A stretch of DNA of 64,000 bases from Sulfuricella sp. (GTDB taxonomy: Bacteria; Pseudomonadota; Gammaproteobacteria; Burkholderiales; Sulfuricellaceae), in NCBI GenBank assembly GCA_028713975.1, contig JAQTNE010000001.1, positions 1-64,000 on the forward strand, written 5' to 3'. Below the pieces are notes generated by a model. That model made no database searches. It was not told the origin of the DNA and worked only from the letters and a program-made list of their open reading frames with translations. Each line of letters begins with the position of its first letter. The stretch's first letter is position 1. Of this stretch, positions 28,188 to 44,716 are shown piece after piece. The translations under genes were made by a program, and so were the position numbers.

Positions 28188-28841
28188 ATGGCCCATTCTT
28201 TGATCACTCGTCTTTTGGCGGCCGTCGCGCCCAAAGATGAAAAATTTTTCAATCTTTTCGACTCACATGCCAAGGTTCTTGTTGAAGCGGCCAAACGGTT
28301 GGCCATTATTTCATCGGCGCCGATCAGCGAATTCGAGCTCCACTTCGCGGAAATCCGCTCGCTGGAAACCCAGGCAGACAGCATCGCCAGAACCATCCTG
28401 CTATCCCTGCACAAGTCATTCATCACTCCTCTTGACCGTAGTGAGATCAAGGACCTGATCATGGCCCTGGATGACGTGGTGGACTACATCGAGGACATTC
28501 CGACCAAATCCTCCCTCTATGGCAAGGGCGAATTCACCTCAGAAATGGCGGCACTGGGCCAAATTGTGCTGCGCGCCGCCGAAAAACTCGCCGAAGCGGT
28601 CAACCTGATGCACGACATGACCAATGCAGTCCGGATCATCGAAATCTGCGGAATGATCGGCGAAATCGAATCCGACGCTGACCGGGTGATGCGCCAGGGA
28701 ATGGAGCGGCTGTTCAAGGAAGAAAACGATCCGAAAACACTCATCAGGATCAAGGAAATGTATGAACTTTACGAGGAAGCAGTGGATCGCTGCGAGGACG
28801 CTGCCGACGTGATTCACGGCATTACCCTCGAACGAATCTAG
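28188..28841 (+). CDS. DUF47-family PhoU-like phosphate transport regulator
   Basis: A 217-residue all-helical protein of the PhoU-like DUF47 (PF01865) family. The ExxxD-type metal motifs of PhoU bundles are visible (EIRSLETQADSIAR; DLIMALDDVVDYIEDI; EIESDADRVMRQGM; YEEAVDRCEDAADVIHGI). It is paired with a Pit transporter downstream, as is common. It probably controls Pit activity or links phosphate state to transport; the exact mechanism is not established. No classical phoU is seen after pstB. Confidence 0.92.
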   Translation: MAHSLITRLLAAVAPKDEKFFNLFDSHAKVLVEAAKRLAIISSAPISEFELHFAEIRSLETQADSIARTILLSLHKSFITPLDRSEIKDLIMALDDVVDYIEDIPTKSSLYGKGEFTSEMAALGQIVLRAAEKLAEAVNLMHDMTNAVRIIEICGMIGEIESDADRVMRQGMERLFKEENDPKTLIRIKEMYELYEEAVDRCEDAADVIHGITLERI

Positions 28842-28848
28842 TAACCCG

Positions 28849-28934
28849 TTCATGATAAAACGGATGGATGCGGCACGAGCCAGCTGCCTCCCCCTTTTTC
28901 AAAGGGGGGTATCTATTTTTTTTAGCGTGACTGA
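28849..28934. mobile_element. MITE-like repeat, short copy, between DUF47 gene and pit
   Basis: It shares GGATGCGGCACGAGCC near the left end and AGCGTGACTGA at the right end with the copy at 63711-63869, and has an inner CCCCCTTTTTCAAAGGGGGG palindrome. The ends form an imperfect inverted repeat (TCATGATAAAA versus TCACGCTAAAA). It looks like an internally deleted version of the longer copy. There is no coding capacity. Confidence 0.6.
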
Positions 28935-28969
28935 TCTATTAGGCATATCCGAAAAAGAGAATTTTAAAA

Positions 28970-29971
28970 ATGCCTGAAACCGCATTCCTGACTATCGCGC
29001 TGCTGGTTTTGCTGGCGCTGGCTTTTGATTTCATGAACGGGTTTCACGATGCGGCAAATTCCGTCGCTATCCTGGTGTCCACCAGGGCGATGAGCCCGAA
29101 ATGGGCGGTACTCTGGGCCGCCTTCTTCAACTTTATCGCTTTTCTGTTTTTTGGCATATCCGTTGCCAAGACCATCGGGTCGGGAATCGTCAATCCGTCC
29201 GTGGTCGACAACTCAGTGATATTTGCCGCGCTGGCGAGTGCCACCATCTGGAACATTATTACCTGGCGATTCGGCATTCCCTCCAGTTCGTCCCACGCCC
29301 TGGTCGGCGGATTCGCCGGCGCAGCCATCGCAAAAGCCGGCTTCGGCTCCCTGGTGGGCCATGGATTCCTCAAGACCGGCCTGGCGATTATTCTTTCGCC
29401 TCTGCTCGGCCTGGTGCTGGCCCTGGCATTGACGATCGCCCTGTCCTGGATTCTGATCCGATCTACCCCGTTCGCAGTGGATGCCCGCTTCAGACGGCTG
29501 CAATTCCTTTCCGCATCCCTTTACAGTCTCGGCCATGGCGGCAACGATGCCCAGAAAACCATGGGCATCATCTCCATCCTGCTCTACGCCAACGGCATGA
29601 TAGAAGGGAAATTTTACATACCGCTCTGGGTGGTGCTGGCCTGCCAGATAGCAATGGGGATGGGAACCTTGATGGGTGGCTGGAGAATCGTCCGCACCAT
29701 GGGAATGGGCATCACCAAACTTAAACCCGTAACCGGTTTTTGCGCCCAGAGCGCCGGCGGAATCACCTTGTTTCTCGCCACCTGGCTGGGCATTCCCGTT
29801 TCCACGACCCACACCATCACCGGCGCCATCATCGGCGTGGGTATGACGCGGCGCGTCTCCGCAGTGCGCTGGGGCGTGGCGCGAAATATCGTATGGGCAT
29901 GGGTGCTGACGATTCCGGCAGCCGCCTTGGTGGCTGCGGCTTTGCAGCTAATCAGCGGAAAACTGTTTTGA
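28970..29971 (+). CDS. pit: Low-affinity inorganic phosphate transporter (Pit family)
   Basis: A proton or cation-coupled phosphate permease of the PF01384 family. 333 residues with about ten helices. The two family signatures are present: GFHDAANSVAILVSTRAMSP near the N-terminus, and GHGGNDAQKTMGII with GIPVSTTHTITGAIIGVG in the second half. SSSHALVGGFAGAA is the equivalent in the first half. It lies downstream of the DUF47 gene (128 bases, occupied by a MITE-like repeat). It has no Pho-box-like sequence of its own that I can see. Confidence 0.95.
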   Translation: MPETAFLTIALLVLLALAFDFMNGFHDAANSVAILVSTRAMSPKWAVLWAAFFNFIAFLFFGISVAKTIGSGIVNPSVVDNSVIFAALASATIWNIITWRFGIPSSSSHALVGGFAGAAIAKAGFGSLVGHGFLKTGLAIILSPLLGLVLALALTIALSWILIRSTPFAVDARFRRLQFLSASLYSLGHGGNDAQKTMGIISILLYANGMIEGKFYIPLWVVLACQIAMGMGTLMGGWRIVRTMGMGITKLKPVTGFCAQSAGGITLFLATWLGIPVSTTHTITGAIIGVGMTRRVSAVRWGVARNIVWAWVLTIPAAALVAAALQLISGKLF

Positions 29972-30024
29972 GGGTGGATTTTACTGCCCGTTCAGTCGGC
30001 CAGGAGCAGCAAAAAAGCCAGGTT

Positions 30025-30057
30025 TGTAACATCCCTGTAATATTGGCAGGTTAATAT
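30025..30057 (+). promoter_or_regulatory. Pho-box-like promoter of pstCAB
   Basis: The direct repeats TGTAACA (30025-30031) and TGTAATA (30036-30042) are separated by TCCC. TAATAT follows nine bases later as a possible -10. Repeat length, spacer and distance to the -10 are identical to those before pstS, which supports a shared PhoB-type activator. Confidence 0.7.
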
Positions 30058-30096
30058 AAACGGCTGTGATTGTTGCCGCACCGAGCCCATTAATCA

Positions 30097-31068
30097 ATGA
30101 AAAGCACGCCCAAATTATTCTCGGATACCTACCTGAAACGGCAACACCAGCTGGATATGGTGTTCCGCAACACCACCCGCTTTTTCGCTTTTCTGGTTTT
30201 CGCCCTGCTGGCTGGCATTGTGTTATCCCTGTTTTTCGGCAGCCTGCCCGCGATCAAGGCATTTGGGCTCGGCTTTCTGTTCAGCTCGGAATGGAACCCG
30301 GTCACGGAGAAATTCGGCGCACTGGTGCCGGTCATCGGCACCCTGTCCACCTCCATCATCGCCCTGCTGATCGCCATCCCAGCCAGCTTCGGCATCGCCC
30401 TGTTCATCACCGAACTGTCACCGCGCTGGCTCAAACGTCCGCTCGGCGTCGCCGTGGAGCTGCTGGCGGGCATCCCGAGCATTATCTACGGCATGTGGGG
30501 CCTGTTCGTTTTTGCGCCAGCCTTCGCCGACCATGTCGAACCTTGGCTCACCGATCACCTCGGCAATACCGCGCTGATCGGCCCGCTGTTCCAGGGGCCG
30601 CCGATGGGCATCGGCATGCTCACCGCCGGGCTGATCCTGGCAATCATGGTAATTCCCTTCATCGCCTCGGTGATGCGCGACGTATTCGAGATCGTACCGC
30701 CGATGCTCAAGGAATCGGCCTATGGCCTCGGCGCCACCACCTGGGAAGTGGTGTGGCACGTCGTGCTGCCCTACACCAAAATCGGCGTGGCCGGCGGCAT
30801 CATGCTCGGCCTCGGACGGGCGCTGGGCGAAACCATGGCGGTTACCTTCGTCATCGGCAATTCCCATGAACTCAGCACCTCCCTGCTGATGCCGGGCAAC
30901 AGCATTTCTTCCGCCCTGGCCAACGAATTCAACGAGGCGGTTGGCAAGCTTTATACTTCCGCGCTGATCGAGCTGGGCCTGATCCTGTTCCTGATTACCT
31001 TTATTGTGCTGGCGCTTTCCAAGCTGCTGTTGATGCAGCTTTCCAAGCGCGAAGGCCAGCAATCGTAA
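30097..31068 (+). CDS. pstC: Phosphate ABC transporter permease PstC
   Basis: Inner-membrane permease subunit that pairs with PstA. 323 residues and six helices. The EAA loop that contacts PstB is in [26 protein letters not shown] (split). It begins the pstCAB operon behind its own Pho-box-like promoter, with pstA 12 bases downstream. Confidence 0.96.
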   Translation: MKSTPKLFSDTYLKRQHQLDMVFRNTTRFFAFLVFALLAGIVLSLFFGSLPAIKAFGLGFLFSSEWNPVTEKFGALVPVIGTLSTSIIALLIAIPASFGIALFITELSPRWLKRPLGVAVELLAGIPSIIYGMWGLFVFAPAFADHVEPWLTDHLGNTALIGPLFQGPPMGIGMLTAGLILAIMVIPFIASVMRDVFEIVPPMLKESAYGLGATTWEVVWHVVLPYTKIGVAGGIMLGLGRALGETMAVTFVIGNSHELSTSLLMPGNSISSALANEFNEAVGKLYTSALIELGLILFLITFIVLALSKLLLMQLSKREGQQS

Positions 31069-31080
31069 AGGAATGACGGC

Positions 31081-31926
31081 ATGATTTCCCTCTACGCCCG
31101 CAGACGGCTGATTAACGGCTTCAACCTGAGTGTTTCACTGCTCACTATGGTGTTCGGCCTGTTCTGGCTCGGCTGGATACTCTGGACGCTGGTCGCACTG
31201 GGATTTCAGGGCTTGAATCTTTCCCTGTTCACCCAGATGACGCCGCCGCCGGGTAGCAAGGGCGGCCTGCTCAACGCCATTGCCGGCAGCTTTTTCATGA
31301 CCATGACGGCTGCTCTGGTCGGCACGCCGATCGGCATTCTCGCCGGCACCTATCTGGCCGAATTCGGCCAGAAGGGCTGGCTCGCGCCAACCACGCGCTT
31401 CATCAACGACATCCTGCTGTCGGCACCGTCGATCGTGATCGGCCTGTTCGTCTATGAAGTTTACGTCATAAGCATCGGCCACTTCTCCGGCTGGGCGGGC
31501 TCGTTTGCGCTGGCCCTGATCGTCATCCCGGTGGTGGTGCGCACCACCGAGAACATGCTGCGGCTGGTGCCGAACAGCTTGCGCGAGGCCGCCGCCGCAC
31601 TCGGTGCGCCGCAGTGGAAAGTCATCATGCTGGTTACGCTGCGCGCATCCACGACCGGGATATTGACCGGCATTCTGCTGGCGGTGGCGCGCATCAGCGG
31701 AGAAACCGCGCCCTTGCTGTTCACCGCCCTGAACAACCAGTTCTGGAGCAGCAACATGAACCAGCCGATGGCCAACCTGCCGGTGGTGATTTTCCAGTTT
31801 GCCATGAGCCCTTATGAAGACTGGCAGAAACTGGCTTGGGCCGGCGCCTTGCTGATCACCTTCGCGGTGCTGACTCTGAATATCCTGGCACGCGCATTTT
31901 TCCGCCAAAAAAGTCTATCGCACTGA
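31081..31926 (+). CDS. pstA: Phosphate ABC transporter permease PstA
   Basis: The second permease of the Pst transporter. 281 residues and six helices. The EAA loop is in [19 protein letters not shown]. The length is typical. It is followed 22 bases on by pstB. Confidence 0.96.
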   Translation: MISLYARRRLINGFNLSVSLLTMVFGLFWLGWILWTLVALGFQGLNLSLFTQMTPPPGSKGGLLNAIAGSFFMTMTAALVGTPIGILAGTYLAEFGQKGWLAPTTRFINDILLSAPSIVIGLFVYEVYVISIGHFSGWAGSFALALIVIPVVVRTTENMLRLVPNSLREAAAALGAPQWKVIMLVTLRASTTGILTGILLAVARISGETAPLLFTALNNQFWSSNMNQPMANLPVVIFQFAMSPYEDWQKLAWAGALLITFAVLTLNILARAFFRQKSLSH

Positions 31927-31948
31927 ACTCGCCTAACGGAATAAAACA

Positions 31949-32722
31949 ATGAGCCAGACTGTCATCGCCAATCCGAAAATTGTCCTCAAGGACCTGAATT
32001 TTCATTACGGCAGTTACCACGCCCTGAAATCCGTCAATCTCAGTATTCCGGAAAAGAAAGTCACGGCCTTCATCGGCCCGTCAGGCTGCGGCAAGTCTAC
32101 CCTGCTACGTACCTTCAACCGCATGTACGAGCTTTACCCGAAACAGAAGGCCACGGGAGAAATCATCCTGGACGGGGAGAACATCCTCGATGCAAAACAG
32201 GATATGAACAAGCTGCGCGCCAAGGTGGGCATGGTGTTCCAGAAGCCCACGCCGTTCCCGATGTCGATCTATGACAACATCGCCTTCGGCGTGAAACTGT
32301 ATGAGAACCTGAACCGGCACGAGATGGCAGACCGCATCGAATGGGCGTTGCGCAAGGCGGCGCTATGGGAAGAAGCAAAAAACAAGCTGAAGCAAAGCGG
32401 CAACAGCCTGTCCGGCGGCCAGCAGCAGCGCCTGTGCATCGCCCGCGCCATTGCCGTAAAACCCGAAGTGGTGCTGCTGGACGAGCCGGCCTCGGCGCTC
32501 GACCCGATTTCCACCGCGCACATCGAGGAACTGATCCATGAACTGAAAATGGATTACACCATCATCATCGTCACCCACAACATGCAACAGGCGGCCCGCG
32601 TATCCGACTATACCGCCTACATGTACCTGGGCGAACTGATCGAGTTTGGCAACACCGACGCGATTTTCACCACGCCGAAGAAGAAGGCGACGGAAGATTA
32701 CATCACCGGAAAATTTGGGTAA
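31949..32722 (+). CDS. pstB: Phosphate ABC transporter ATPase PstB
   Basis: ATP-hydrolysing subunit of the Pst system in the cytoplasm. Walker A is [17 protein letters not shown], the signature is [14 protein letters not shown] and Walker B is [12 protein letters not shown]. The H loop is [13 protein letters not shown]. 257 residues. No phoU gene follows, unlike the usual pstSCAB-phoU order. Only a diverged stub of the AACCGCAGAG repeat (about 32751-32777) lies before convergent glmM. Confidence 0.97.
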   Translation: MSQTVIANPKIVLKDLNFHYGSYHALKSVNLSIPEKKVTAFIGPSGCGKSTLLRTFNRMYELYPKQKATGEIILDGENILDAKQDMNKLRAKVGMVFQKPTPFPMSIYDNIAFGVKLYENLNRHEMADRIEWALRKAALWEEAKNKLKQSGNSLSGGQQQRLCIARAIAVKPEVVLLDEPASALDPISTAHIEELIHELKMDYTIIIVTHNMQQAARVSDYTAYMYLGELIEFGNTDAIFTTPKKKATEDYITGKFG

Positions 32723-32803
32723 GGTTGTCCACCGAAGAAATCCAAAAATTATTAACGCAAAGACGCGAAGACCTTACTCTCTCATAGCGAATATTCTTCT
32801 GAT

Positions 32804-34162
32804 CTATCCTGCCGTCTGACGCACCGCTTCGGCAATCGCCTCAGCCCAGTGTTTGACATCCTTGGCCGACTTACCTTCCACCATCACCCGCAATACCGGT
32901 TCTGTCCCCGATGCACGCAACAGCACCCGACCGGTGCCGTTCAGCGCGAGTTCCGCTTCGGCCTGCTTCGCCAGGACGGTGACGTCCTCGCGACAATCGA
33001 ACCCCTTGGCCACCGGCACATTGATCAGCACCTGGGGGTACAACGTCAGGTCTTTGGTGAAGCCACTCAGGGTGCTCTTGGTCTCACGTAGCGCCAGCAA
33101 CACTTGCAGCGCCGAAACGATGCCGTCGCCAGTGCTGTGCCGGTCGAGGCAGAGAATATGGCCGGAGCCTTCGCCGCCCAGTTGCCAGCCGCGCTCGCCC
33201 AGCATCTCCATGACGTAACGGTCGCCTACCTTGGAACGGGCGAATGGAATCTTCAGTTTATCCAGGGCATGTTCCATGCCGAGGTTGGTCATCTGCGTGC
33301 CCACCACGCCGCCCTTGAGCAGGCCGTGCTGGTGGCGATACTTGGCAATCACATAGAGCAACTGGTCGCCGTCGAACAGCTCGCCGGAGCCGTCCACCAT
33401 GACAAGGCGGTCGCCGTCGCCATCCAGGGCAATACCGAGGTCGGCCTGGTGCTGCTTCACCGCCTCCTGTAGTGCGCGCGGACTGGTGGCACCGCATTCG
33501 TGATTGATGTTGAGGCCATCCGGCTGGTTGCCGATGGCGATCACCTCGGCGCCAAGCTCGTGGAACACCGGCGGCGCGACATGGTAGGTGGCGCCGTGGG
33601 CGCAGTCCACCACGATCTTCATGCCGCGCAGGTCGAGCTCGCTGGGGAAGGTGCTCTTGCAGAATTCGATGTAGCGCCCGGCCGCATCGTTGATGCGGCG
33701 CGCCTTGCCCAGCCGCGCCGAAGGCATGGTCTGCATCGGGTCGTCCAGTGCTTTCTCGATAGCACGCTCAATTCCATCGGGCAGCTTGGTGCCGGATGCC
33801 GAAAAGAACTTGATACCGTTATCCTCGAACGGATTGTGCGAGGCACTGATGACGATCCCCGCCTGAGCGCGCAAGGCGCGGGTCAGATAAGCCACTGCCG
33901 GCGTCGGCATCGGCCCGAGCAGCAGCACGTCCACCCCGGCAGCGGAAAGCCCGGCCTGTAGCGCAGATTCCAGCATGTAGCCGGAGATGCGGGTGTCCTT
34001 GCCGATCACCACCGCCGGATGTTCGCCCTGGGGCAGACGCTTCTCTGAAGCGGCCAGTACCCTGCCCGCGGCGTAACCAAGGCGCATCACAAAATCAGGT
34101 GTAATCGGCGCTTCGCCGACCTTGCCGCGCACCCCGTCGGTGCCGAAATATTTCCTGGTCAT
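32804..34162 (-). CDS. glmM: Phosphoglucosamine mutase
   Basis: Converts glucosamine 6-phosphate to glucosamine 1-phosphate for peptidoglycan and LPS precursors. It has an N-terminal [11 protein letters not shown], the phosphoserine loop [16 protein letters not shown], the metal site DGDGDRLV and a C-terminal phosphate-binding [12 protein letters not shown]. 452 residues from ATG 34162. The track start at 34165 is the GTG just upstream. The start overlaps the folP stop (TGATG), so the two are coupled. Confidence 0.97.
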   Translation of the reverse strand: MTRKYFGTDGVRGKVGEAPITPDFVMRLGYAAGRVLAASEKRLPQGEHPAVVIGKDTRISGYMLESALQAGLSAAGVDVLLLGPMPTPAVAYLTRALRAQAGIVISASHNPFEDNGIKFFSASGTKLPDGIERAIEKALDDPMQTMPSARLGKARRINDAAGRYIEFCKSTFPSELDLRGMKIVVDCAHGATYHVAPPVFHELGAEVIAIGNQPDGLNINHECGATSPRALQEAVKQHQADLGIALDGDGDRLVMVDGSGELFDGDQLLYVIAKYRHQHGLLKGGVVGTQMTNLGMEHALDKLKIPFARSKVGDRYVMEMLGERGWQLGGEGSGHILCLDRHSTGDGIVSALQVLLALRETKSTLSGFTKDLTLYPQVLINVPVAKGFDCREDVTVLAKQAEAELALNGTGRVLLRASGTEPVLRVMVEGKSAKDVKHWAEAIAEAVRQTAG

Positions 34163-34989
34163 CACTTCCCCTGATCTTCAATAGCATTAACGATTTGCAA
34201 GGCTTCCCTGGTGGCCTTCACATCGTGAACCCGGATAATTCTAGCACCCTTCATCGCCGCAATCACTGCCGCTGCGACACTGGGAATCAGTCTTTCGTTT
34301 ATGTCCAGGCCGGTGATCTGGCCCAGCATGGATTTGCGCGACAGGCCGGCCAGCACCGGTACGCCCAGCCCGGCGAACTGATCTAAATGGTGCAACAGGG
34401 TCACATTGTGTTGCAGTAGCTTGCCGAAGCCGAAGCCGGGATCGACCACCAGCCGTTCGCGGGCGATTCCAGCAGCTTGCGCCGCCGCCATTCGCGCTTG
34501 CAGGAACGCCATGACCTCCGCCACAACATCCTCATAATGGGGATCATGCTGCATGGTCTGCGACGTACCCTGCCGGTGCATCAGGCACACCGCCACATTC
34601 GAGTCGGCCACGGTCTCGAGTGCGCCCTCGCCCTGCAACGCGCCAATGTCATTGATCATGGCCGCACCCGCCGCAATCGCTTCGCGCATCACCCTGGTTT
34701 TGCAGGTATCCACCGACACCGGCACGTTCCTGCCGCTCAGCGCCTCGACCACCGGCAACACCCGCCGCAATTCCTCCTCGACACTCACGGGTAGCGCGCC
34801 GGGGCGCGACGACTCGCCGCCGATGTCGAGCACGTCAGCGCCTTGATCAAGCAGGCGCAGGGCATGCTCGATACCGGCAGCAGGCGAGCCGCGTTGGCCG
34901 CCATCGGAAAACGAATCGGGAGTGATGTTGACGATGCCCATGATGAGCGGGCGATGAAGGGAAAACTGGAAGGGGCCGCAGTGAAACAT
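34162..34989 (-). CDS. folP: Dihydropteroate synthase
   Basis: Joins p-aminobenzoate and the pterin diphosphate in folate synthesis, and is the sulfonamide target. A TIM barrel with signature [14 protein letters not shown] near the N-terminus, GGESSRPGA, and the later DPGFGFGK and [12 protein letters not shown]. 275 residues. It lies in the common ftsH-folP-glmM block, with a palindromic repeat between it and ftsH. Confidence 0.96.
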   Translation of the reverse strand: MFHCGPFQFSLHRPLIMGIVNITPDSFSDGGQRGSPAAGIEHALRLLDQGADVLDIGGESSRPGALPVSVEEELRRVLPVVEALSGRNVPVSVDTCKTRVMREAIAAGAAMINDIGALQGEGALETVADSNVAVCLMHRQGTSQTMQHDPHYEDVVAEVMAFLQARMAAAQAAGIARERLVVDPGFGFGKLLQHNVTLLHHLDQFAGLGVPVLAGLSRKSMLGQITGLDINERLIPSVAAAVIAAMKGARIIRVHDVKATREALQIVNAIEDQGK

Positions 34990-34994
34990 ATAAA

Positions 34995-35055
34995 AAGAGG
35001 CTAGAGGCTAGGAACCCCGCAATTTCTAGTCCCTAGCCTAGCCCCTAGTCTCTCT
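34995..35055. repeat. GGCTAG-family palindrome between ftsH and folP
   Basis: The left arm AGAGGCTAGAGGCTAGGAA and the right arm CTAGTCCCTAGCCTAGCCCC followed by TAGTCTCTCT are inverted tandem copies of a GAGGCTAG-like unit around a short centre. It belongs to the same family as 8849-8927. It starts five bases after the ftsH stop. Confidence 0.8.
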
Positions 35056-35059
35056 TAAG

Positions 35060-36952
<1,893 letters not shown>

Positions 36953-37069
36953 AATTTCTCCTCACGCCTGCATATGCAGACAAATTCTAAACCCTTTATC
37001 CGGCTCGTGCAGCTCTTTCACAAGTATCCGCTTTGCAGATTACCTGTTTAAACCTGGAAAAAATTATTG

Positions 37070-37217
37070 AACCGCAGAGGACGCAGAGGACGCGAAGGAA
37101 TTCAAATGCTTACACGTCATCATTGCTCCTGCGGGATGGCCTTTGGCGTAAGTCCATAAGCCCTTGTTTTTCCTCTGCGTCCTTCGCGTCCCTTGTGCCC
37201 TCTGGGTATCTGCGGTG
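37070..37217. repeat. AACCGCAGAG-family palindrome between rlmE and ftsH
   Basis: The left arm AACCGCAGAGGACGCAGAGG then ACGCGAAGG; the right arm CCTCTGCGTCCTTCGCGTCC then CTTGTGCCCTCTGGGTATCTGCGGT. These are inverted, 9-base-periodic arms with a longer central region (about 70 bases) than other copies. It fills most of the 276-base gap. Nothing else is recognised there. Confidence 0.8.
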
Positions 37218-37228
37218 AATTGCCATTT

Positions 37229-37846
37229 TCAGGTCAAACCAATCCCAAGCAGATAGGTCTCGTTGGTTCGACCGCGCGATGCTTTCGGCTTGCGCGTCGC
37301 TACCTGCTTGAAATGTCCGCGCATGGCACGGATATATTCATCGAAACCGTCGCCCTGAAATACTTTGACCAGGAAACTGCCGCCCGGTTTCAAATATTGC
37401 ACGGCGAATTCCAGTGCCAGCTCGGCCAGGTGCATCGCGCGCGCCTGATCGGCCAGGGCAATGCCACTTATATTGGGGGCCATGTCGGAAATCACAAGGT
37501 CCACCGGGTGACCGCCCAGCGCCTCGACCAGTTCAACTAGCACGGCTTCCTCGCGGAAATCGCCCTGGATAAAGGTCACGCCCGCCAGCGGCGTCATTTC
37601 CAGCAGGTCGAGCGCCACCACCTTGCCATTGCCTGCCAGCTTCTTGGCCGCCACCTGCGACCACCCGCCTGGCGCCGCGCCCAGATCCACCACCCGCATG
37701 CCGGGCTTGAGCAGGTGGTCGCGCTCGATGATTTCCAGCAGCTTGTACGAAGCGCGCGAACGATAGCCCTCCAGCTTCGCCCGCTGAACATAGGGGTCAT
37801 TAACATGCTCGCTCATCCATGCCTTGCTGGTTTTAGTGGGCTTCAT
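37229..37846 (-). CDS. rlmE: 23S rRNA 2'-O-ribose methyltransferase RlmE (FtsJ)
   Basis: Methylates U2552 of 23S rRNA in late large-subunit assembly. A Rossmann-fold SAM site [17 protein letters not shown], and the K-D-K-E tetrad is visible as the Lys in [10 protein letters not shown], Asp in VISDMAPN, Lys in [11 protein letters not shown] and Glu in TNETYLLG. 205 residues. It is divergent from yhbY and upstream of ftsH, the classic rlmE-ftsH order. Confidence 0.96.
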   Translation of the reverse strand: MKPTKTSKAWMSEHVNDPYVQRAKLEGYRSRASYKLLEIIERDHLLKPGMRVVDLGAAPGGWSQVAAKKLAGNGKVVALDLLEMTPLAGVTFIQGDFREEAVLVELVEALGGHPVDLVISDMAPNISGIALADQARAMHLAELALEFAVQYLKPGGSFLVKVFQGDGFDEYIRAMRGHFKQVATRKPKASRGRTNETYLLGIGLT

Positions 37847-37893
37847 CGGGTAAACTGCGAGCCTTCTTCCAAAGACGTTTCAAGGGTGTCATT

Positions 37894-38187
37894 ATGTTAT
37901 CGCTCACTTCGGCGCAAAAAAGTTTTCTGCGCGCCCAGGCCCATAGCCTGAATCCCGTGGTGACCATCGGGGATGCCGGTCTCACCGAAGCCGTCATGAA
38001 AGAAGTGGAACGCAGCCTGGCCAGCCATGAACTGATCAAGGTCAAATCGCACAGCCGCGACAAGGCTGCGCGTGAAAATCAGTTGAAGGAAATCTGCGAA
38101 ACACTGCACGCCGCACCGGTTCAGCATATCGGAAAAATTCTGATCGTCTACAGACCTGCGGAAAAACCCGTACTCGTACTGCCCTAA
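37894..38187 (+). CDS. yhbY: YhbY-family (CRM domain) ribosome-associated RNA-binding protein
   Basis: A single CRM-domain protein of 97 residues that binds pre-50S particles. It has the conserved AHSLNPVVTIGDAGLTEAV (GxxG loop region) and VLVLP-type end. It is divergent from rlmE and converges with the DUF4149 gene; their stop codons overlap by four bases. Confidence 0.94.
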   Translation: MLSLTSAQKSFLRAQAHSLNPVVTIGDAGLTEAVMKEVERSLASHELIKVKSHSRDKAARENQLKEICETLHAAPVQHIGKILIVYRPAEKPVLVLP

Positions 38188-38639
38188 CCCCGGCGCGGCG
38201 CCAGCACCAAGACCAGGCCGAGCAGGCTTTCAAACAGGTAAACAATGCTGGAGATGCCATGCCAACGGGCGAAACGATCGTGGAACAGGCTTTCCATCAC
38301 CTCCTTCGGCAGCGCCTGTTCCTTCAAGCCTGCCAGTACCGGCTGGATACCGAAATGCCCGGCAACGGTGAACAGCAGCATCAGCAGCACCGCCCAGAAA
38401 AACCCCTGCTTCAAAGCCGAACCGCCAAATACCGCCAGGCGGTGAATCAACAGGTAAGAACCGCAGGCCATGCCGACATAGGCGGTCCAGGTAAACATCC
38501 TGCCGGCCAGCATACCGGCCAGTCCCTTGTCGTCAAGCGAAGCAAACAGCATCGGCGCCGCCAGGTAACCGATTGCCCACAGGCCACCCACCCACAGGGT
38601 GATGGCGAAGAAAGAAAGCTTGTCGGCGAAGCGATTCAT
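38184..38639 (-). CDS. DUF4149 integral membrane protein
   Basis: A 151-residue membrane protein with four predicted helices (about 8-32, 45-68, 76-98, 128-147), beginning FFAITLWVGGLWAIGYLAAPMLF. This matches DUF4149, often next to greA and yhbY in betaproteobacteria. Function is unknown. Its start shares a base with the greA stop, so it is coupled to greA. Confidence 0.88.
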   Translation of the reverse strand: MNRFADKLSFFAITLWVGGLWAIGYLAAPMLFASLDDKGLAGMLAGRMFTWTAYVGMACGSYLLIHRLAVFGGSALKQGFFWAVLLMLLFTVAGHFGIQPVLAGLKEQALPKEVMESLFHDRFARWHGISSIVYLFESLLGLVLVLAPRRG

Positions 38640-39115
38640 TAAATGTATTTCACGTCCAGCACTTCGTACTCACGCACTCCGCCCGGCGCCTGTACCTCGG
38701 CGACATCTCCGGCATATTTTCCGATCAGCGCGCGCGCGATCGGCGAACTGATGGAAATCTTGCCCTGCTTGATGTCAGCCTCATCGTCGCCGACGATCTG
38801 GTAGGTCACTTTGTCTTCGCTCTCGAGATCTTCCAGTTCGACGGTTGCACCGAATACGCAACGGCCTTCGGCATCAAGCAGCTTGGGGTCGATGATCTGG
38901 CCGTTGGACAGCTTGAACTCGACCTCGGCAATACGTCCTTCGACGAAGCTCTGGCGCTCCTTGGCTGCATCGTATTCGGCGTTTTCAGATAAGTCGCCGT
39001 GCGAGCGCGCCTCGGCGATGGCCGCAATCACGTTGGGACGCTCGACGGTTTTCAACTGGTGTAACTCGGCGCGCAGCCGTTCCGCACCGATGACCGTCAA
39101 TGGAACCTTGTTCAT
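38639..39115 (-). CDS. greA: Transcription elongation factor GreA
   Basis: Rescues backtracked RNA polymerase by stimulating transcript cleavage. An N-terminal coiled coil carries the acidic tip ([20 protein letters not shown], with the catalytic D and E), and a C-terminal FKBP-like domain ends in [18 protein letters not shown]. 158 residues. It follows carB by 43 bases, so it may be part of the carAB transcript. Confidence 0.97.
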   Translation of the reverse strand: MNKVPLTVIGAERLRAELHQLKTVERPNVIAAIAEARSHGDLSENAEYDAAKERQSFVEGRIAEVEFKLSNGQIIDPKLLDAEGRCVFGATVELEDLESEDKVTYQIVGDDEADIKQGKISISSPIARALIGKYAGDVAEVQAPGGVREYEVLDVKYI

Positions 39116-39158
39116 TCCTCTCTCCTAAATTCCTGGGTTGCTGCTTTACGGTGCATAT

Positions 39159-42362
<3,204 letters not shown>

Positions 42363-42370
42363 TTTGCATT

Positions 42371-42439
42371 AACCGCAGAGGCGCAGAGACGCGGAGGGTT
42401 TCGAGCATTTCATCTCTGCGCCTCTGCGTCTCTGCGGTT
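42371..42439. repeat. AACCGCAGAG-family palindrome between carA and carB
   Basis: The left arm AACCGCAGAGGCGCAGAGAC then GCGGAGG; the right arm CTCTGCGCCTCTGCGTCTCT then GCGGTT. The arms pair along most of their length with about 18 bases between. The element ends four bases before the carA stop codon. It would place a strong hairpin between the two coupled cistrons. Confidence 0.85.
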
Positions 42440-42443
42440 CAAA

Positions 42444-43577
42444 TCAAAGTTTATGTTGCTCCATCAATTTGATGAAACGATCGAACAAGTAGTCCACATC
42501 GTGCGGCCCCGGGCTCGCCTCGGGGTGGCCCTGGAAGCTGAAAGCCGGTGCGTCGGTGCGGGAAATTCCCTGGTTGCTGCCGTCGAACAGCGACTTGTGG
42601 GTCACGCGCAGATTGGCCGGCAGCGTCGTTTCGTCAATCGCAAAACCGTGGTTCTGGCTGGTGATCATGACGCGTCCGGTATCGATATCCTGCACCGGGT
42701 GGTTGGCGCCGTGGTGGCCGAATTTCATCTTGCGCGTTTTCGCACCGCTGGCCAGCGCCAGCAATTGGTGGCCGAGGCAGATGCCGTAGACCGGAATGCC
42801 GGCCTGCAAAATCGTCTGGATCGCCGTGATCGCGTAATCGCACGGCTCGGGGTCGCCCGGGCCATTGGACAGGAACACGCCGTCCGGCTTGAGCTTGAAC
42901 GCCTCCTCGGCGGAGGCTTGGGCGGGCAGCACCGTCACCTTGCAACCGCGCTCGGCCAGCATGCGCAGGATGTTGCGCTTGATCCCATAATCGTAAGCAA
43001 CCACGTGGAAGCGAGGCTCAATCTGGGTCTTGAAGCCGTCGGCCAGATTCCACTCGCCCTCCTGCCAGACATAAGGTTTCTCGCAGCTGACTACTTTGGC
43101 CAGATCCATGCCGGCCAAGCCGGGGAAGCCGCGCGCCAGCTCAAGCGCCTTGGCTTCGTCGATCTCGCCCGCCATCAGGCAGCCGTTTTGCGCGCCTTTT
43201 TCGCGGAGCAGACGGGTCAGCTTGCGGGTGTCGATGTCGGCGATAGCGACGACGTTGCAGCGCTTAAGGTAAGTGCTCAAGTCCTCGCCGTTGCGCCAGT
43301 TACTGGATTGAATCGGCAAGTCGCGAATCACCAGGCCACTGGCGTAAACCTGGGCGGATTCCTCGTCTTCGGCATTGGTGCCGGTGTTGCCGATGTGCGG
43401 GTAGGTCAGGGTGACAATCTGGCGGCAATAGGAAGGGTCGGTGAGAATTTCCTGATACCCGGTCATTGCCGTATTGAAGACTACCTCGCCGACAGAATGA
43501 CCAGAAGCCCCAATAGAAATGCCGCGAAACACTGTCCCATCTGCAAGCGCGAGAATGGCGGTCTGGTGGTGCGGCAC
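42444..43577 (-). CDS. carA: Carbamoyl-phosphate synthase small subunit
   Basis: Glutaminase subunit that feeds ammonia to CarB. A class I amidotransferase domain with nucleophile Cys in [16 protein letters not shown] and His-Glu in [13 protein letters not shown]. 377 residues. It starts with GTG at 43577 behind AAGGAG and lies downstream of a near-consensus promoter. Confidence 0.97.
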   Translation of the reverse strand: MPHHQTAILALADGTVFRGISIGASGHSVGEVVFNTAMTGYQEILTDPSYCRQIVTLTYPHIGNTGTNAEDEESAQVYASGLVIRDLPIQSSNWRNGEDLSTYLKRCNVVAIADIDTRKLTRLLREKGAQNGCLMAGEIDEAKALELARGFPGLAGMDLAKVVSCEKPYVWQEGEWNLADGFKTQIEPRFHVVAYDYGIKRNILRMLAERGCKVTVLPAQASAEEAFKLKPDGVFLSNGPGDPEPCDYAITAIQTILQAGIPVYGICLGHQLLALASGAKTRKMKFGHHGANHPVQDIDTGRVMITSQNHGFAIDETTLPANLRVTHKSLFDGSNQGISRTDAPAFSFQGHPEASPGPHDVDYLFDRFIKLMEQHKL

Positions 43578-43652
43578 AAAAACTCCTTGGATTAACAGCG
43601 GATATGCAAAGCGGGGAGGATTGACACCCGCCCCGCTCTTCTAACTGCCGGA

Positions 43653-43681
43653 ATTATACCGGATTACGGCAGCACTATCAA
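43653..43681 (-). promoter_or_regulatory. Sigma-70-type promoter of carAB
   Basis: On the minus strand TTGATA (43681-43676) is followed after exactly 17 bases by a perfect TATAAT (43658-43653). The leader to the carA GTG is about 70 bases and contains an AGCGGGG/CCCCGCT hairpin without a following T run. It could be constitutive or modulated by leader structure. Confidence 0.75.
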
Positions 43682-43699
43682 CGCAGACCTTCGCGATGA

Positions 43700-44662
<963 letters not shown>

Positions 44663-44716
44663 AATTGTTGTTATCCAAACTCATGAACCGCCGTTGCAAA
44701 CAACAACCGGCCTGCT

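Noticed and set aside
32751-32777. Possible full AACCGCAGAG palindrome after pstB
   Set aside because: Only one degenerate arm (TTAACGCAAAGACGCGAAGA) is visible with no inverted partner, so it is at most a remnant.
43621-43650. Hairpin in the carA leader considered a dapB terminator
   Set aside because: It lies after the carA promoter start region and has no T run. It is better described as leader structure.
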